Positions 38,682-50,804 of a DNA stretch of 64,000 nt are shown piece after piece; position 1 is the stretch's first letter, and each line of letters starts with the position of its first letter. The stretch is taken from assembly GCF_040939455.1 (NCBI RefSeq), contig NC_134109.1, positions 58,680,001-58,744,000 of the forward strand, read 5' to 3'. A program made the position numbers and the translations under genes. This DNA comes from Microcebus murinus (lineage: Eukaryota > Chordata > Mammalia > Primates > Cheirogaleidae). The notes under the pieces were generated by a model. That model saw nothing but the letters and a program-made list of their open reading frames with translations, was not told the DNA's origin and ran no database searches.

Positions 38682-38722
38682 TGTAATATCTGGCCTTTAA
38701 TATCTTTGGGTTTTGGTTGTTT

Positions 38723-39701
38723 TTATATTCGTGGGTTACTATTATGATGTTCCGTGCATAACGCTGTTTTAAGTACTTCTTGTAGGGCTGGTCTTGTCTT
38801 GGTGAATTCTCTGAGCCTTTGCTTGACTGAGAATGTTTTTATTTCTCCTTCATATACGAAGCTTAGTTTTGCAGGGAATAATATTCTAGGCTGGGCATTG
38901 TTTTGTTTCAAAAGAGTGAGAATGGGGCCGCAGTCTCTTCTTGCTTATAAAGTCTCATTAGAGAAGTCTGATGTTATTCGAACTGGCTTTCCCTTGTATG
39001 TTACTTGCTTCTTTTGTCTTACAGCTCTTAGAAGGGCCTCTTTAGTTGATACTTTGGTCAGTCTGATGACTGCATGTCATGACGTCTTTCTGTTTGCATT
39101 GAATCTCCCAGGGGTCTTCTGAGCTTCTTGAACTTGTATATCAAGATTTTGAGCAAGGCCTGGGAAATTTTCCTCTATTATATCTTCAAACAGCTTGTCC
39201 AACCCTTGAGTGTTGTCTTCTTCCCCTTCTGGTAACCCTATGACCCTCACATTAGGTTTCTTCACATAATCCCACAGCTCTTGTAGGCTTTGCTCTTTTC
39301 TCTTGTTTTTCTGCTCTATTTCTGTGACTGATTTATTTAATTGAAGGGTGTTATCTTCAAGCTCTGAGACTCTTTCTTCTGGTTGATCTACCCTGTTCTT
39401 GAGACTTTCCACTGTATTTTGTAGTTCCTTGAATTGATTCTTCATTTCCAGGAGTTCGGTTACACTTTTCTTCATTGTGTCTATTTCTTTTCCCATATCC
39501 TGGAGGCTTTTTGTGGTTTCTTCGTGTTGGTTATTGAGTTGTTGTTGCAGCTCGGTAAGTGTTCTTATGATCCACATACGAAATTCCTCTTCTGTCATTT
39601 TGGTTGGTGTCCGTTTCTAGGGGGCTGGTGCTCCTCTTTGGGGGTGTGTTTTCCGTTTGGTTCTTCATATTTCCTGAGTTCTTTCGCTGATTTCTTCCCA
39701 T
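38723..39701 (-). pseudogene. L1 ORF1 (RNA-binding coiled-coil protein), disabled
   Basis: The start ATG at 39701 opens MGRNQRKNSG, which resembles the start of primate ORF1. A single extra base in an A-run near 39600 shifts the frame to the long frame at 39598-39077: a heptad-rich coiled coil (about 39560-39300, with ELQNTVESLKNRVDQ), then the RRM-type part (NVRVIGLPEGEE). A TGA at 39077-39079 replaces an Arg codon (CGA to TGA, typical CpG decay), and TAA lies at 38945-38947. The C-terminal domain (ILFPAKLSFVYEGEIK) continues in the same phase to 38723. The full length would be about 327 codons, normal for ORF1. ORF1 normally trimerises and coats L1 RNA in the cytoplasm. Confidence 0.88.
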
Positions 39702-41120
39702 GTCAATCAGTTGTTGTTTCTCTCCTTTAGGTTATTGTTTGGGTGTTCACACACCTTGTTTAGTTTCTGAGGCGTTAGGTGGTGTCTGTGGGTGAGATTG
39801 GACCACTCCCTGTATATTGAGTCACTGGGTGCCGTGGAAAGGCTGTGCAAGATGCCGTCCCTGTCAGTAGGTGGCGTTTGCTTGGAGGAACAGGCTATGC
39901 TGTTGATTTTGTGTCCTATTATCAGCTCTTGTTCTGGGCGGAGCTGGGTTGGGTAAGCCTGCCCTCAGGCAGTTAGCAGGGGTCAAAGTTCTGTTCTCTG
40001 CTTCCAGGGAAAGCTGTCAGGGTGGGGCTGGAATGGTCCCGCTCAGCCAGAAAGTCTGGGTGTGGGGGTGGGGCTGTCTGAGACCCACAGTCTGGAGCGG
40101 GCTTCGCTTCTTTCCACCCTCCCCAACTCCGCAGCTACTCCTGGGCCTCTGCCAGCAGGCCAGACCACAAGCCACCAGGCCTCCCCGGACTGTGATGCCG
40201 GCGGGGAGGTTCCCTGCACAGTAACGCCACCTGGGCTGGGCGCACGGCCTCCTCCTGGGAGGAGGGTTGCCCTCTAGGATGCTGATCCGCCCCTGGAGGC
40301 ACACACACCTCAGTAGGCTGTTCACGTATAACCCTTCTGTGCCCCTGGCAATGCTAGCCCTCGGTGCAGGGTATCTGGTCTGCAGGTCCTACCTCTGGGT
40401 CCCAGAGTTCAAACTGTATCCCCACCAGGGAGAGGAGTTCTGGTCCCAATTCACCCACAGGGAGCCCAAGCTGGGTCTATGTCTCTCAGCCTCTGAGTCA
40501 GCACCGTTCTCCTGGGAACACCGTGCCAGCAGCACCTAGGAGAGCTGGCGGGTAGGGAGCTCACAGTCTGAGTTCCCCTGAGTCAGCTGTAGGGTCCCAA
40601 AAGGGAAGGTCCCATTCCCTGGAGGTGCCTCCGGCTGGTGGCTGTATTGTCTCTCTGGGCAGCCGTGGGTAGGGTCGGCGGATGGGAGGAGGAGGCAATA
40701 TGGTGCCTGCTGCGTGGCTCAGGTCTGTGCACACGGAGGTGCCCGGAGGAAGTTGGGAACCTGGTGCCACCTCTGCTACAGGCTCACTGCTGGCTGGCGG
40801 CGGCCGTCTCTGGGCTGGTGACCGCAGGTCTCTCCACCCGCTGGGGAGCCCACCAGCAGTCCCAATTGCAGGGGAGGGGAAACAGCAAATCCACCTACCC
40901 TTGCCGCTGGTCTCCGGGCTGCTCCGGTGGTCTCAGCCTCCAGTTCTCCTCCACAGCCTCCTCCCGTGGAGTCTCCCGGGGTCTCAGGTACCCCTCCTTC
41001 CGGCCCTCGTCCGCTGTATGCTCGTCTTCTTGCTTCTTTTTTCTAATTTCTGCTAGAATCTTTTTTTTCTGCAGAGACACTCTGTTTGGCTGTGTTTCTC
41101 GTCTGCCATCTTGCTCTGCC
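39702..41120 (-). promoter_or_regulatory. L1 5'UTR with internal promoter
   Basis: GC- and CpG-rich, especially 40180-41000, and the only long GC-rich stretch in the window. On the minus strand it starts with the YY1-type AAGATGGC. L1 5'UTRs act as internal RNA polymerase II promoters and often have antisense activity. A CTCF-like string, TCAGTAGGTGGCGTT, lies at 39864-39878 on the plus strand. The overlapping frames on both strands between 39949 and 41135 follow base composition and are not genes. Confidence 0.8.
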
Positions 41121-41133
41121 TCATTTTCCTTTT

Positions 41134-41335
41134 GATGAACATTCAGGTTGTTGAATATCCTAACATATACTATACATCTTTGGGCACATGTTTAAATATT
41201 TTTGGAGTACATATTCCTAGGAGTATAATTGCTAGTTCAAAAGATATGAACATTTTTATTTTGATATCTATAGCTTCCAAATATTGTCTCCAAAAAATAA
41301 CTAAGGCAACTAAACTTTAACTAACTGTGTATGAA
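41134..41335 (-). mobile_element. Old L1-like 3' region, right half
   Basis: Continuation of the LINE fragment from 33930-34223: GATGAACATTCAGGTTGTTG, CATCTTTGGGCACATG, GGAGTACATATTCCTAGGAG and TATAATTGCTAGTTCAAAAG are complement-of-L1 phrases. The insertion of the full-length L1 separates the halves. Confidence 0.55.
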
Positions 41336-42014
41336 AGTATTTCTCTATAATCATCCACACTGTGGTCGCTCTTTCATATTTTCTAATACAATTATGAGCT
41401 ATTCTTTGTTGTATAATTTCAGTGGAATCTTGGAAAAGAACACCAAAGTAAACTATATGCCCAGTCCTCTACCTTTCTCTAAAGTTACCACTAAGTAAAA
41501 TATCTAAAACCAGAAACAAAATATATAAATATTTTTTCTGAACAAAATTTGGTTAAACACACACAGATGGTTTTCTCTTAAATATCCGTACATCCGGGGC
41601 GGGGCGGGCAGAGTGACCAATCTGGAATTCTTAAAAAATGCAAAAGGGACATTAGATTGCAAATACCAGAAAGCCACAGTTGCTTCTGAAATTTTATGTA
41701 GTTCAAACCATAAGATATTGAGAAATATTTAAGATTGGAGATAGTCTGGTATTTAAGAGCACCCCAAAATATTTGCCATCATAGATTTTTAAAATAAAAT
41801 ATATAATAATAATTGTATATTACTAGGTGTGGTTACAAAGAAAAATATAACCAACTTTATTATTATAACAATTCAACACTATTGTCATTAGTGGCACTAC
41901 CCATGAAAAAATTTGTCCAGCCTTTGTTTGAATGAAGACAACAGAGAGAGAAAGGCATATAACCAGCCCCTATGATAGCTATTTATAGAGCAAAAATAAT
42001 TAAAACGTGTAAAT
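41336..42014. other. No recognised feature
   Basis: About 680 bp of AT-rich DNA with a small GGGGCGGGGCGGG tract at 41597 (an Sp1-like GC box in isolation). No gene or repeat named. Confidence 0.4.
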
Positions 42015-42019
42015 TTGCA

Positions 42020-43450
42020 CCTTTTGATCAATAGAATGGAGAAATCAAAAATATACCATCTCAATAGATACAGAAATGGCATTCAATAAAACTCAACATT
42101 CTTTCATGATAACACCTCTCAACAAATTAGATATAGAAGGAACATACCTCAAAACAATAAAGGTCACATATGGCAAGCCCATAACTAACATCATACTCAA
42201 TGGTGAAAAGTTGAAACCTTTTCCTCTTGATCAGGAACAAGACAAAGGTGCCCACTCTTGCCACTTACATTCAACATAGTAATGGAAGTTCTAGCCAGAG
42301 CAATTAGGCAAGAGAAAGAAAGAAAAGGCATCCAAATGGGAAAGAAAGAAGTGAAACTGTAGCTGTTTGCAGATGACATGACTATGTATATAGAAAACCC
42401 TAAAGACTCTACCACAACACTATTAGAAATTCAGTAAAGTTTCAGAACAAAAAATAACATACAATATACAAGAACCAGTAGCATTTATAAAAAGAAGACA
42501 TACAAATGGCCAACAGGTATATGAAAAGATGTTCAACATCACTAATCATCAGGGAAATACAAATCAAAACCACAATGAGATATTACCTCACACCCATTAG
42601 GATGGCTATTACCAAAAAGACAAAAGATAACAAGCATTGGCCAGAATGAAGAGGGAATTTTTGTACACTGTTGGTGTGATTGTAAATCAGTACGACCATT
42701 ATAGAAAACAGTGTGGAGGTTTCTCGAAAAACTAAAAATAGAACTACCACATGATCCAGCAAATCCTACATCCAGGTATTTATACAAAAGAATTGAAATC
42801 AGGATCTCAAAGAGATACTAACACTCCCATGATCACTGCAGCATTATTTACAATGGCCAAAATATGGAATCAACCTCAGTGTCCATCAATGGATGAATTG
42901 GTAGAAAAAATGTGGTATATATATACAATGGAATATTATTCTACCTTTAAAAAGGAGGAAATCTTAGCATTTGCAACAACATGGATGAACCTGGAAGACA
43001 TCATGTTAAGTATAATAGCCAGACACAGAAAGAGAAATACTGCATGATCTCCACTTATATGGGAAATCTAAAAAAATTGAACTCAGAGAGACAGAGAATA
43101 AAATGATGGTTATCAAAGGCTGGGAGTGAGAAGTACTGGGAAAATGTTGGTCAAAAAACAGAAAATTTCAATTGGACAGGAGGAATAAAGTTAAGAGTTC
43201 TGTTGTAAATCTTGGTTACCGTAGTTAATAACAAATATTGTATACTTGAAAATTGCTCAGAGGATATATTTTTAAGTGTTCTTACTACAAAACAAAAGTA
43301 TGTGAGGTAATACATTTGTTGAATAGCTTGATTTAACCATTCCACAATATATACATATATCAAAACATCATGTGGGAAAAAAAACACATCATGTGGTACA
43401 CCATAGTATATATCATTTATTTATCAATTAAAAAATAAAAGAATATAAAA
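42020..43450 (+). mobile_element. L1 (L1MA-like), plus strand, with internal deletion
   Basis: Sense L1 from the RT domain (CTCAATAGATACAGAAATGG, CAGATGACATGACTATG for the FADDM-type site near 42370) to the 3'UTR and an A-rich tail near 43445. Around 42490 the sequence jumps from the codons after the RT active site to GAAGACATACAAATGGCCAA near the C-terminus, a deletion of roughly 1 kb. Remnant ORF2 frames are at 42076-42279 and 42751-43047. The 3'UTR has ACATCATGTGG twice (43365 and 43387). Confidence 0.85.
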
Positions 43451-43479
43451 ATACTTATACCAACTATATAGTTTAAATA

Positions 43480-43800
43480 TGAATATACTATAAAATAACA
43501 TATTATTAAAAAGGGAATGAGAGAGATTATTTAACAAACAGTTTAGAAATGATTAAATTAAAATTCATTAAAAATTTGGGTCTGTACTTTATGCCACTTA
43601 AGAAAATAAACTCCAAATAGATTAGAGATATAGGTATATAGAAAATCAAATTATTGAAAACTTATCAGACAGAGAGAATGCAATGATTGTCAGATAGATA
43701 GAAAAATGTTAACTTTCTTATCCTTGAAGTATAGAAGAAGTCACAAAGGTAAAAGTGACATTCAAACATGAAAAATTATTTTTTTAAATAAAAAGATCAA
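43480..43800 (+). mobile_element. Older L1 ORF2 fragment, plus strand
   Basis: TGGGTCTGTACTTTATGCCA, AAAATAAACTCCAAATAGAT, TAGAGATATAGGTATATAG follow sense L1 ORF2 from the segment between RT and C-terminus. It is more diverged than the copy before it and has no open frame. Confidence 0.6.
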
Positions 43801-43839
43801 ATGAATATAAGCAACAGACACATAGGAAATCTAAAAGTG

Positions 43840-43878
43840 TCAGGGTCAAGAATCAGGGTCAAGTATCAGGGTCAAGAA
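43840..43878 (+). repeat. Three-copy 13-bp tandem repeat
   Basis: TCAGGGTCAAGAA, TCAGGGTCAAGTA, TCAGGGTCAAGAA in direct succession; units 1 and 3 are identical. Confidence 0.9.
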
Positions 43879-43879
43879 T

Positions 43880-46090
43880 ATAAACAGATAATTCACAGAA
43901 AGATAGTAAATACACACAACAGAGGAAGCTAATTCTTGCTGGTATTTATAACAAGCCTCAGGCATTTCACACTGATTAAATCGGCAAAATGTTTTAAATG
44001 TGCCTAACACTGTTGTATAACCTTGTAGATGTGATAAGAGATAAGGTAAAAATGATTAATTTGAAGGAGTTCCAGCTTTCTGCTCTCTCTTTGCCTCATA
44101 CCTTGTACACATTCTTGTTTGTGCCTTTGTACCCAGCACAAATGTCCTCTTGGAAAAACTCCCCATAAAAATGCATTCAAGGTTGGGGAGTGCAGGAGGA
44201 GAATTAGTCTCTCCAGGGGTCTACACACTTTGCTGTGGGAGAGCGGGGTTGCTCTTGGGGGATTTCTGCTGCAAAGAGGAGAGAAAATATTGAGGAACCA
44301 AGTAAGTGGTGGCAAGGTGAGAGAAAGCAAGTCCTACCAGGAGTTCAAGAAGGAGAGGCTCCCTGGAGTCTCTAAGTGTTGAAAATAGGGGCAGACATCA
44401 GACTTTGGTGAGATTTCCTGGTGTCTAAGGACATGAGCCCTCTTTAACATTTGAGAGAGATGTAAATCTCTCATGTAAAAACCTTTGAAATTCTTTTCTG
44501 GGCTGTTCTTTTCAAAAAGAGACCTAGCCTTAACTGCATGACTTTATCATTGTTATTCAGTGATAACAGAAAATGTTTATGATAGAACTGCCCATCACTT
44601 ACTGACAGGAGTAAGAAATGGGCAGTACCAGCTGCTCGAGAGGGATGCAGAGAGGCATAGGGGGTCTCAGGACCTACCAAACAGAGATATGCTCCCAAAT
44701 ACAGAGGGCACAGTCAGACCTCCTGGGCAAAGCCAAAAAGATAAGGAACCAAGAAATTAGCCAAATGGTTTCTCCAACTGAAAGGGCTAGTGACAAGTAG
44801 TGACTACTTGGTGGTCACAAAAATAGAAACACACATGCAAAATAAAACAAGAAAGGAGGTGCACAGTTCTGGAGATAATTTTCAAGCCTTGAGCACATAC
44901 TGAGGCCACCTTCCCTTTGCAAAGCCCAACCCGCTACTCTGACCTGGACAGAGACTACTAATGATGGCACAAGCAAATGTTACATTTTAATTATAAAAAA
45001 GCCAAAAGGAAAGGAGAGATGACTTACGTGGCCAAAGACTAAAAGATAATAACCCCAAATTAATAGTTTGATTAAAACAGTATGAGATTTGATACCTCTT
45101 AAATTTTTTATAAATATAATTTTCAAAATTATTTTTAAATTATCTTAAATTCCTTTGCAAGATAAAAGGGCTAGAAATGACCACATATTCCAATGAGTGA
45201 ATGAATACTCAGTGATTTTTATTATCTTTTAGTGAAATACAGTAGAAAAATGGTAGGGGGCAAGATATTTCCTCAGAAAGGGAAGATAATATGTAGAAAA
45301 AATTAATATTTCTGCATAAGAGTTTTCCCATAAAAACAGACATTTTTCACCTCTCATAAAACCAGTCATTCTTACAATTTAGTACTAAATTTCCAACTAC
45401 CTGTATTTCAAACCACCTAAGCCACCTGACATTGAATGGATGAAGTGCAATGATCTGTCTAATCCGTCAAGTCTTCATTGACTGTTTCAGGTACATAGGA
45501 TTTGAACTAAGCTCTACAATAATTTTTTCATTAATTAAAATCACTGCAGGTAGAAAGGTATTTAAATTTTAAGATATGATACTATCAGACCTGGCTGCAA
45601 TTCAGTAGCAGATAGACAATGTCTGCATAGCTGAGGTGTGCGCATGACACCCTACAGGGAGGCCACCAATATCCTTTGTCATATGAAATAAGTCTGTTCT
45701 AGTGGAGTTGTGATCATGGTTGTAATTTAATATAATTTTCATCATCTTAAATCTCCTTACCATCAATTTCTAAAATAAAAATGGTACTTTTTTCTTGTTA
45801 TATAATTAGAAAACATCTACTCATTAATTATTTGTGAATTACATTGCTATTTTAAGTGGTAAAATAATCAGTGGAGGTCATTAAATGATGTCATAACTGT
45901 GCTTAAGCCTTTATCATGTTACAGAGTATTACAACTATATATATGTCTTATCTGAGCATTAGCTAAATGTACAATTACTTGTCAATATTCTCCACAACCA
46001 GTGGTTTCTCAGATCTTTTTTTTAACTGAACTTGTCAAAAACAGACTGATACCTCAAATCAAGAAAGTTTAAAAGTATTTATTTCAACAA
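43880..46090. other. No recognised feature
   Basis: About 2.2 kb without a repeat that I can name. The GC-richer stretch at 44040-44780 has short open frames on both strands (44004-44330, 44119-44382, 44471-44698, 44560-44760) without domains, codon-use support or splice signals. Confidence 0.35.
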
Positions 46091-46097
46091 GCAAAGG

Positions 46098-46265
46098 AAT
46101 ATATAATAATATAATATAAAAATAAATATATATTATATATAAATGTTTATATATAATTACATACATATGTAATTTTAGATAGCTTTATATTTAGCATATT
46201 ATTTATAAGCATCAAATATAATGTATGTTATTTTATATATTATCACAAAGCATAATATAATAATT
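46098..46265. repeat. AT-rich low-complexity stretch
   Basis: TATAATAATATAATATAAAA, ATATATATTATATATAAATG and similar; nearly pure A/T. Confidence 0.75.
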
Positions 46266-47690
46266 TTTTTTATTGTAAGCAATACTTAAGGTGATAGTTA
46301 AGATTCTTGAGAATTAGCTAAAACTCAGTACCTAAGAATCAGATATACGCAACAGATATCATCAAAACAAAACATTTCCTGGGCCAGAAATAGGAAGAAT
46401 TAGAATGTAACTGTAAGTTAACCAATGGTACAACATCCTTAAAGAAAGAACCTGCTGGTCAGAAGGGAAAATGATTAGGATGAAACTTAGAAAAATGAAT
46501 ACTTATCCACATAATTGATCAAGGAATAGGATAACCCCACTTGGGAACTTGACCAGTCCTAAGAGAGGAACTTCCTTACTATGGCTATAGATTCATCAGA
46601 CTCTCATGGGCTGATAGCCTGGATGTCGTTAAACATACAGGACTATTAGCTTCTCTTGACCTAATTCCATGCTTATGAGGCCACCTTCTGACTCTAAACC
46701 TTTTGAGGTACTTCTACACAGAGTGTGTTTCCATGTCTTATACTTCTTATTGCAGTTTAATAAAATATTCTACCTATGCAACTGTCAACAGTTTGATTAA
46801 TATGATTTTGTCCTTGAGAGGCTGAACCACTATTAGTGCACTGACAAAATCCTGTAAATAAATCAAACCCTTATACACATGCATATGTGTACAATATTTA
46901 ATTTATTTAATATCTAAAATTTTTAAAAAGGTCTATCATGATAGCTAGGTCTTCAGCAATTTTTAAAGAACCCAGTTAGCTAGCCCTCTGTAAAGGCAAG
47001 GTCCAAAGCAAATTTTCTTTACCTATTTTTGTACCTAATTATTTGTTTTGTCGAAGTTTAGACACTATTTGTCTTATATGACTCTTAATGAAACTTAAAA
47101 AACAGAATAATCAATCTTGCTTCATAGAAGATTTGAAAGAGCACAGATCCACTTCTTCAGGATAAAGACAGCAAAATGTTAGAAAGAAGCAGGCAGTGTG
47201 AAAAAAAAATGCAAAAAAAGAGAATTTTCAGAGTCTCCTAACGCAGGTCTCCTTAGAGAGAATATTAGATGTAACCATATAAACACAGACAAATTTCAAA
47301 CATATAAACACTGATTTAAAAATACAATATTAATAATTTCAAAAACTCACTTCTATTATTACAGGTAATTAAGAGCTGGCTACAGTCAGAGTAGCAAAAA
47401 TATTTCAAAATGGGTTTGACAAAAACAGGTGTCTGGCAAGATGTTTGAGTCCAAGACACAGCAAGCCACTACTATACACTGACATACACTGCCAACAGTG
47501 GTGTGGCGGGACTACATATTTTAGAAAATATGAAGAGATCAGTTTTTGTGTGATATAAAAAATATCAATGTTTAGCAAATCAAATGTGCTAGCTATACAG
47601 TAAGACTGGAAGACCTGCTTAGAAGTACTTTGAGCCTAAATAATTTTTGTGAAACTCTAAAGGAGAGTGGTGAAGGTAAGATGCTGCTGA
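46266..47690. other. No recognised feature
   Basis: About 1.4 kb of AT-rich DNA. No gene or repeat named. Confidence 0.35.
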
Positions 47691-47695
47691 AAGCA

Positions 47696-47924
47696 AGTGT
47701 GTGTGTGTGTCTGTGTGTGTGTCTGTGTGTGTGTGTCTCTGTGTGTGTGTCTGTGTGTCTGTGTGTGTGTGTCTCTGTGTGTGTGTCTCTGTGTGTGTGT
47801 CTGTGTGTGTCTGTGTGTGTGTGTGTCTGTGTGTGTGTCTGTGTGTGTGTGTCTCTGTGTGTGTGTGTGTCTGTGTGTGTCTGTGTGTGTGTGTCTCTGT
47901 GTGTGTGTGTGTCTGTGTGTGTGT

Positions 47925-47962
<38 letters not shown>

Positions 47963-47967
47963 GTGTG
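47696..47967 (+). repeat. Compound TG/TGTC microsatellite (about 270 bp)
   Basis: Long runs of TG interrupted at irregular intervals by TC or TCTC (CTGTGTGTGTCTGTG, GTGTCTCTGTGTG), ending in GTGCGTGTGTGTGCAG. The larger unit TCTCTGTGTGTGTG recurs. Five overlapping frames on both strands (103-185 codons of Cys/Val/Ser or His/Thr) come from the repeat and are not genes. Confidence 0.95.
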
Positions 47968-48110
47968 CAGAGAGAGGCAGGAAGGGAGGGAGAGAAAGCA
48001 GTGGGGACTTAGAAGGTACCCCCCAAGTGGGGACAGTGGTGGAATTCTGTTTATAATTATTTCTGACATGATAAAAAACTTGCAGCAACAACAAAACACA
48101 AAGTTAAGTA

Positions 48111-48195
48111 AGAATGACAAAATAGTCCATCCTTCCTTCCTTTCTTCCCTCCCTTTAAAAAAAGAAAAAAGAAAAAAAAAAGAATGACAAAATAG
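48111..48195. repeat. 15-bp direct repeats flanking a 55-bp CT-rich/A-rich block
   Basis: AGAATGACAAAATAG is present at 48111-48125 and again at 48181-48195. Between them lie a CCTTCCTTCCTTT tract and an A-rich tail. It has the layout of a tiny retro-insert with target duplications, or of a slippage duplication. Confidence 0.75.
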
Positions 48196-48660
48196 AGATA
48201 GAAATCAATAATGTAATCAGTTGAGAAAGACAAAAAGAGATAGTTAATGGTAGGAAGAATAAAGAGAACAAAAATTTTAAATAATTGAAAACATAACAAT
48301 ATAAGAAATATATAATATATAATAAAATTTGAAAAATATAAGTATATACCATGTTAATATTATAATCATATAATATTATGTAACATATAATATAATATAA
48401 AAATAAAATATCAAGAATACAAAATAAGAAACTCAGAAATGTAGAAAAGTAAGGCTAGGACTGCTAATATATTAAAAGTAACATATTTTTAAAGGTAAAG
48501 GCATAAAGAATTAAAGGCAAAACAAAAAGATAGATATAAAGAAGAATGTTAAAAGATAAAATCATAGTGCTTTAAAAATGAAATATAAAACAGAATGAAT
48601 TAAAAGACATCAAATATATCTAAACAATAAATTATTCCAAAACAATTTTTAAAGCATTTT
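48196..48660. other. AT-rich, no recognised feature
   Basis: A-rich on the plus strand with ATATAATATTATG-type low complexity at 48300-48420. Nothing else. Confidence 0.4.
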
Positions 48661-48661
48661 C

Positions 48662-48845
48662 AGACCAATATTTTTAAACTTTTTATTATAAAGCTTTTCA
48701 AACACATACAAGTAAAGAGAACAGCAAGGTATGCTTATGTACCTTACCTGGCTCAGCAAACAAGACTTTTGTTCATCATAAAACTTCGTTCTCATTTTCA
48801 TTTTAAGACTTTTCTCCTGCCCCACATAGTTTTCCTCTCTCTCTG
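48662..48845 (-). mobile_element. Old LINE 3' fragment, weak
   Basis: CTTTTTATTATAAAGCTTTT, CAAACACATACAAGTAAAGA resemble the phrase at 33.94 kb, read on the same strand, and so the same LINE 3'UTR type. Highly diverged. Confidence 0.4.
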
Positions 48846-49765
48846 TCCCTTCTTTCCTAGTGCAGGCTAGATTTGGCTCCAAAGGCCTGGTGTGGAAGGA
48901 ACTGTGGTCCACCCTTGCATAACCAGTTCTTTTGGATGCTTATCTGGCTGTGTTGGGACAAGGAGGAAGAAGAGGAAAATGACCATCTCTCTTTTGTGCT
49001 GGCTGTCACTGATTCTTCGTGTAACCCTCACTGGATCGTGGTACTGTCTCTGCAACTGTATTCAAATGGCAGCTCTCTTGTAAGGCACACTCATGGCTCT
49101 TTGGAGGCCTCTGCAGTATCTTGACATAGGAGGTCTGTCTCAGATCCAAATTTGTCCCCCGCTGCTCAGACTCCACCTCAGCAATCCATCCATGGCCGTT
49201 TGTTGCCAGGGTTCCCTTGCTTAGCTAATGAGTGATAGGAGCCAGCAGGGTATCTTAAGCCCCGGCACTCACTGCAGTGTCCACTTGATCTTATGGGACA
49301 CTCTGAAATCCGTATTGCACCTCATGGTGGAAATGCAGGTTGCTCCCAGCCCCAACTCCAACCCTTGGCACCCTCTCTCTTTTGCTGTACCCTTTTTCCT
49401 CATTTATCCATGGTGGCTTTGTAACATTTAAACAGAAACAGATCACCACTCCCCAACTTAGTGAGACAGGAAACCATTCCAGTACTGCCAGTTCTAGTGG
49501 GGTGGAGAACAAGTGGGATGACCCATGACCATCACCACTGGGAGAAAGGATGGTTATTAAACCTTAAGGTGTGCATTTCCTCAAAAGGCAGTCCCTCCAG
49601 TCCTCCTGCGAGGGGGTTGGTTATGCTACTTCTCTTTAAATATATCCTCTTAGCAGGCCTTAGAGGCCTTTGTACTTAACTGTGAGCAAGACTGGCCACA
49701 TAATGTGTAGCACCTAATGAAAAAAATGAAAATGAAGGGCTCCTTGTTCAAAAATTATTTAGAAT
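48846..49765. other. Unassigned, GC-richer block, possibly old LTR material
   Basis: About 920 bp with higher GC than the surroundings and several short open frames on both strands. The end (AAAATGAAAATGAAGGGCTCC, TTGTTCAAAAATTATTTAGA) is a phrase I remember from old mammalian repeats, so much of the block may be a degraded element. No gene is supported. Confidence 0.3.
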
Positions 49766-49770
49766 TTCAA

Positions 49771-50738
49771 GGTGGAGGATGTCAGCAAAATGGCAGAATA
49801 GGAGGTCCCCGGATCTAGTCTCCTTCACAAAAATACCTAATAGCAACTATTTGTAGACAAAAAGGCCTTTGTGAAAATCCCAGAACCTCGGGATGAGACT
49901 GAAATATCTTCTATGGAGCTCAAAAAAACAAGAAAAACTGCCTTGGAAGGAGAAGAGGAGCAATTTTCGCTTTGACTGTGTCACCCCTCCCTGAGGCTGC
50001 ACAACACCACAGCAAGAAGGATCTCCTGGACCTACTACAGTTTCTCCAGTGGGGAAAAGAAAGCCTGAGGCAGACAGACAGTTTTCCCAGCATTTCAGGG
50101 TACTCCCAGGAGGTCCATGCCTATCTCACTTCACAGGGAACACTAAGGGAACTGACCAAACTAGACCACCTGGGGTCAGGTAGGAGCAAAGAAAGGGAGT
50201 AGGACTCATAGCAACCAGTGCAAGGATCTTGGCAGTGGCACCAAGTCCCTGCCATCAGCATCACACAACCAGAGAGCTCAGCCAGTGTCAACACCCAACT
50301 GCAGAGCATAACCTGTGGCTCTACCTGACCAGGGAGCCCAGCCCACAGCCTGCCTTTCTCCAGTCCTGCCCAACCTAGGAGCCCAGTAGCAACCTTGACT
50401 GACTGCAGAGCACAGCCAGCAGCTCCACATAACCAGGGAGCTCAGTCAGCAGCCTCATACTACCTCGGGCATGGACAGCAGCCACACACAACTAGAGACC
50501 CCAGCAGCAAACGCTGTTGGCCTACAGATGCTGTCCTGTCCAAAACCCCAGGCTGGAATAACTGGTGATGGTATGTTCCTGCCAAAACAAACTTGTAAGA
50601 GCTGGAAGAGGTGACTACTTCCTCAAATGCACAGACAACAATGTGAGGATAAAAGGATAGTGAAGAATCAGGGAACATGACACCACCAAAAGAAGCTAAT
50701 AAAGCTCCAATAATTGACCCTAAAGAAATGAAGATCTA
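49771..50738 (+). mobile_element. Old L1 5' end (5'UTR into ORF1), plus strand, left part
   Basis: Starts near GGAGGATGTCAGCAAAATGG with the L1-typical AAAATGGCAGAATAGGAGG and continues through a C-rich 5'UTR with repeated phrases (AACCAGGGAGCTCAGTCAGC, TGACCAGGGAGCCCAGCCCA) to CATGACACCACCAAAAGAAG and CCTAAAGAAATGAAGATCTA. It is cut there by a younger L1; its continuation is at 53557. Confidence 0.75.
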
Positions 50739-50804
50739 TGTGAGAAGTGAAAGGTGTGGGTCTTGTTTCAGTCTTCTACATGTGACTATCCAGTTTTCCC
50801 AGCA

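Noticed and set aside
39949..41135. Cluster of open frames up to 165 codons on both strands
   Set aside because: They lie in the GC-rich L1 5'UTR, overlap one another and have no domains. ORF1 starts only at 39701 on the minus strand.
41597..41609. GGGGCGGGGCGGG as a promoter GC box
   Set aside because: It is a single GC-rich tract in AT-rich DNA, without a CpG island, a TATA box or a downstream gene.
43840..43878. Three direct 13-bp repeats as a CRISPR-like array
   Set aside because: The repeats have no spacers and the genome is mammalian. It is a small tandem duplication.
47593..48187. Five long overlapping open frames of 103-185 codons
   Set aside because: They consist of Cys/Val/Ser or His/Thr dipeptides from the TG/CA microsatellite in several frames on both strands. 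This is repeat translation and not a gene.
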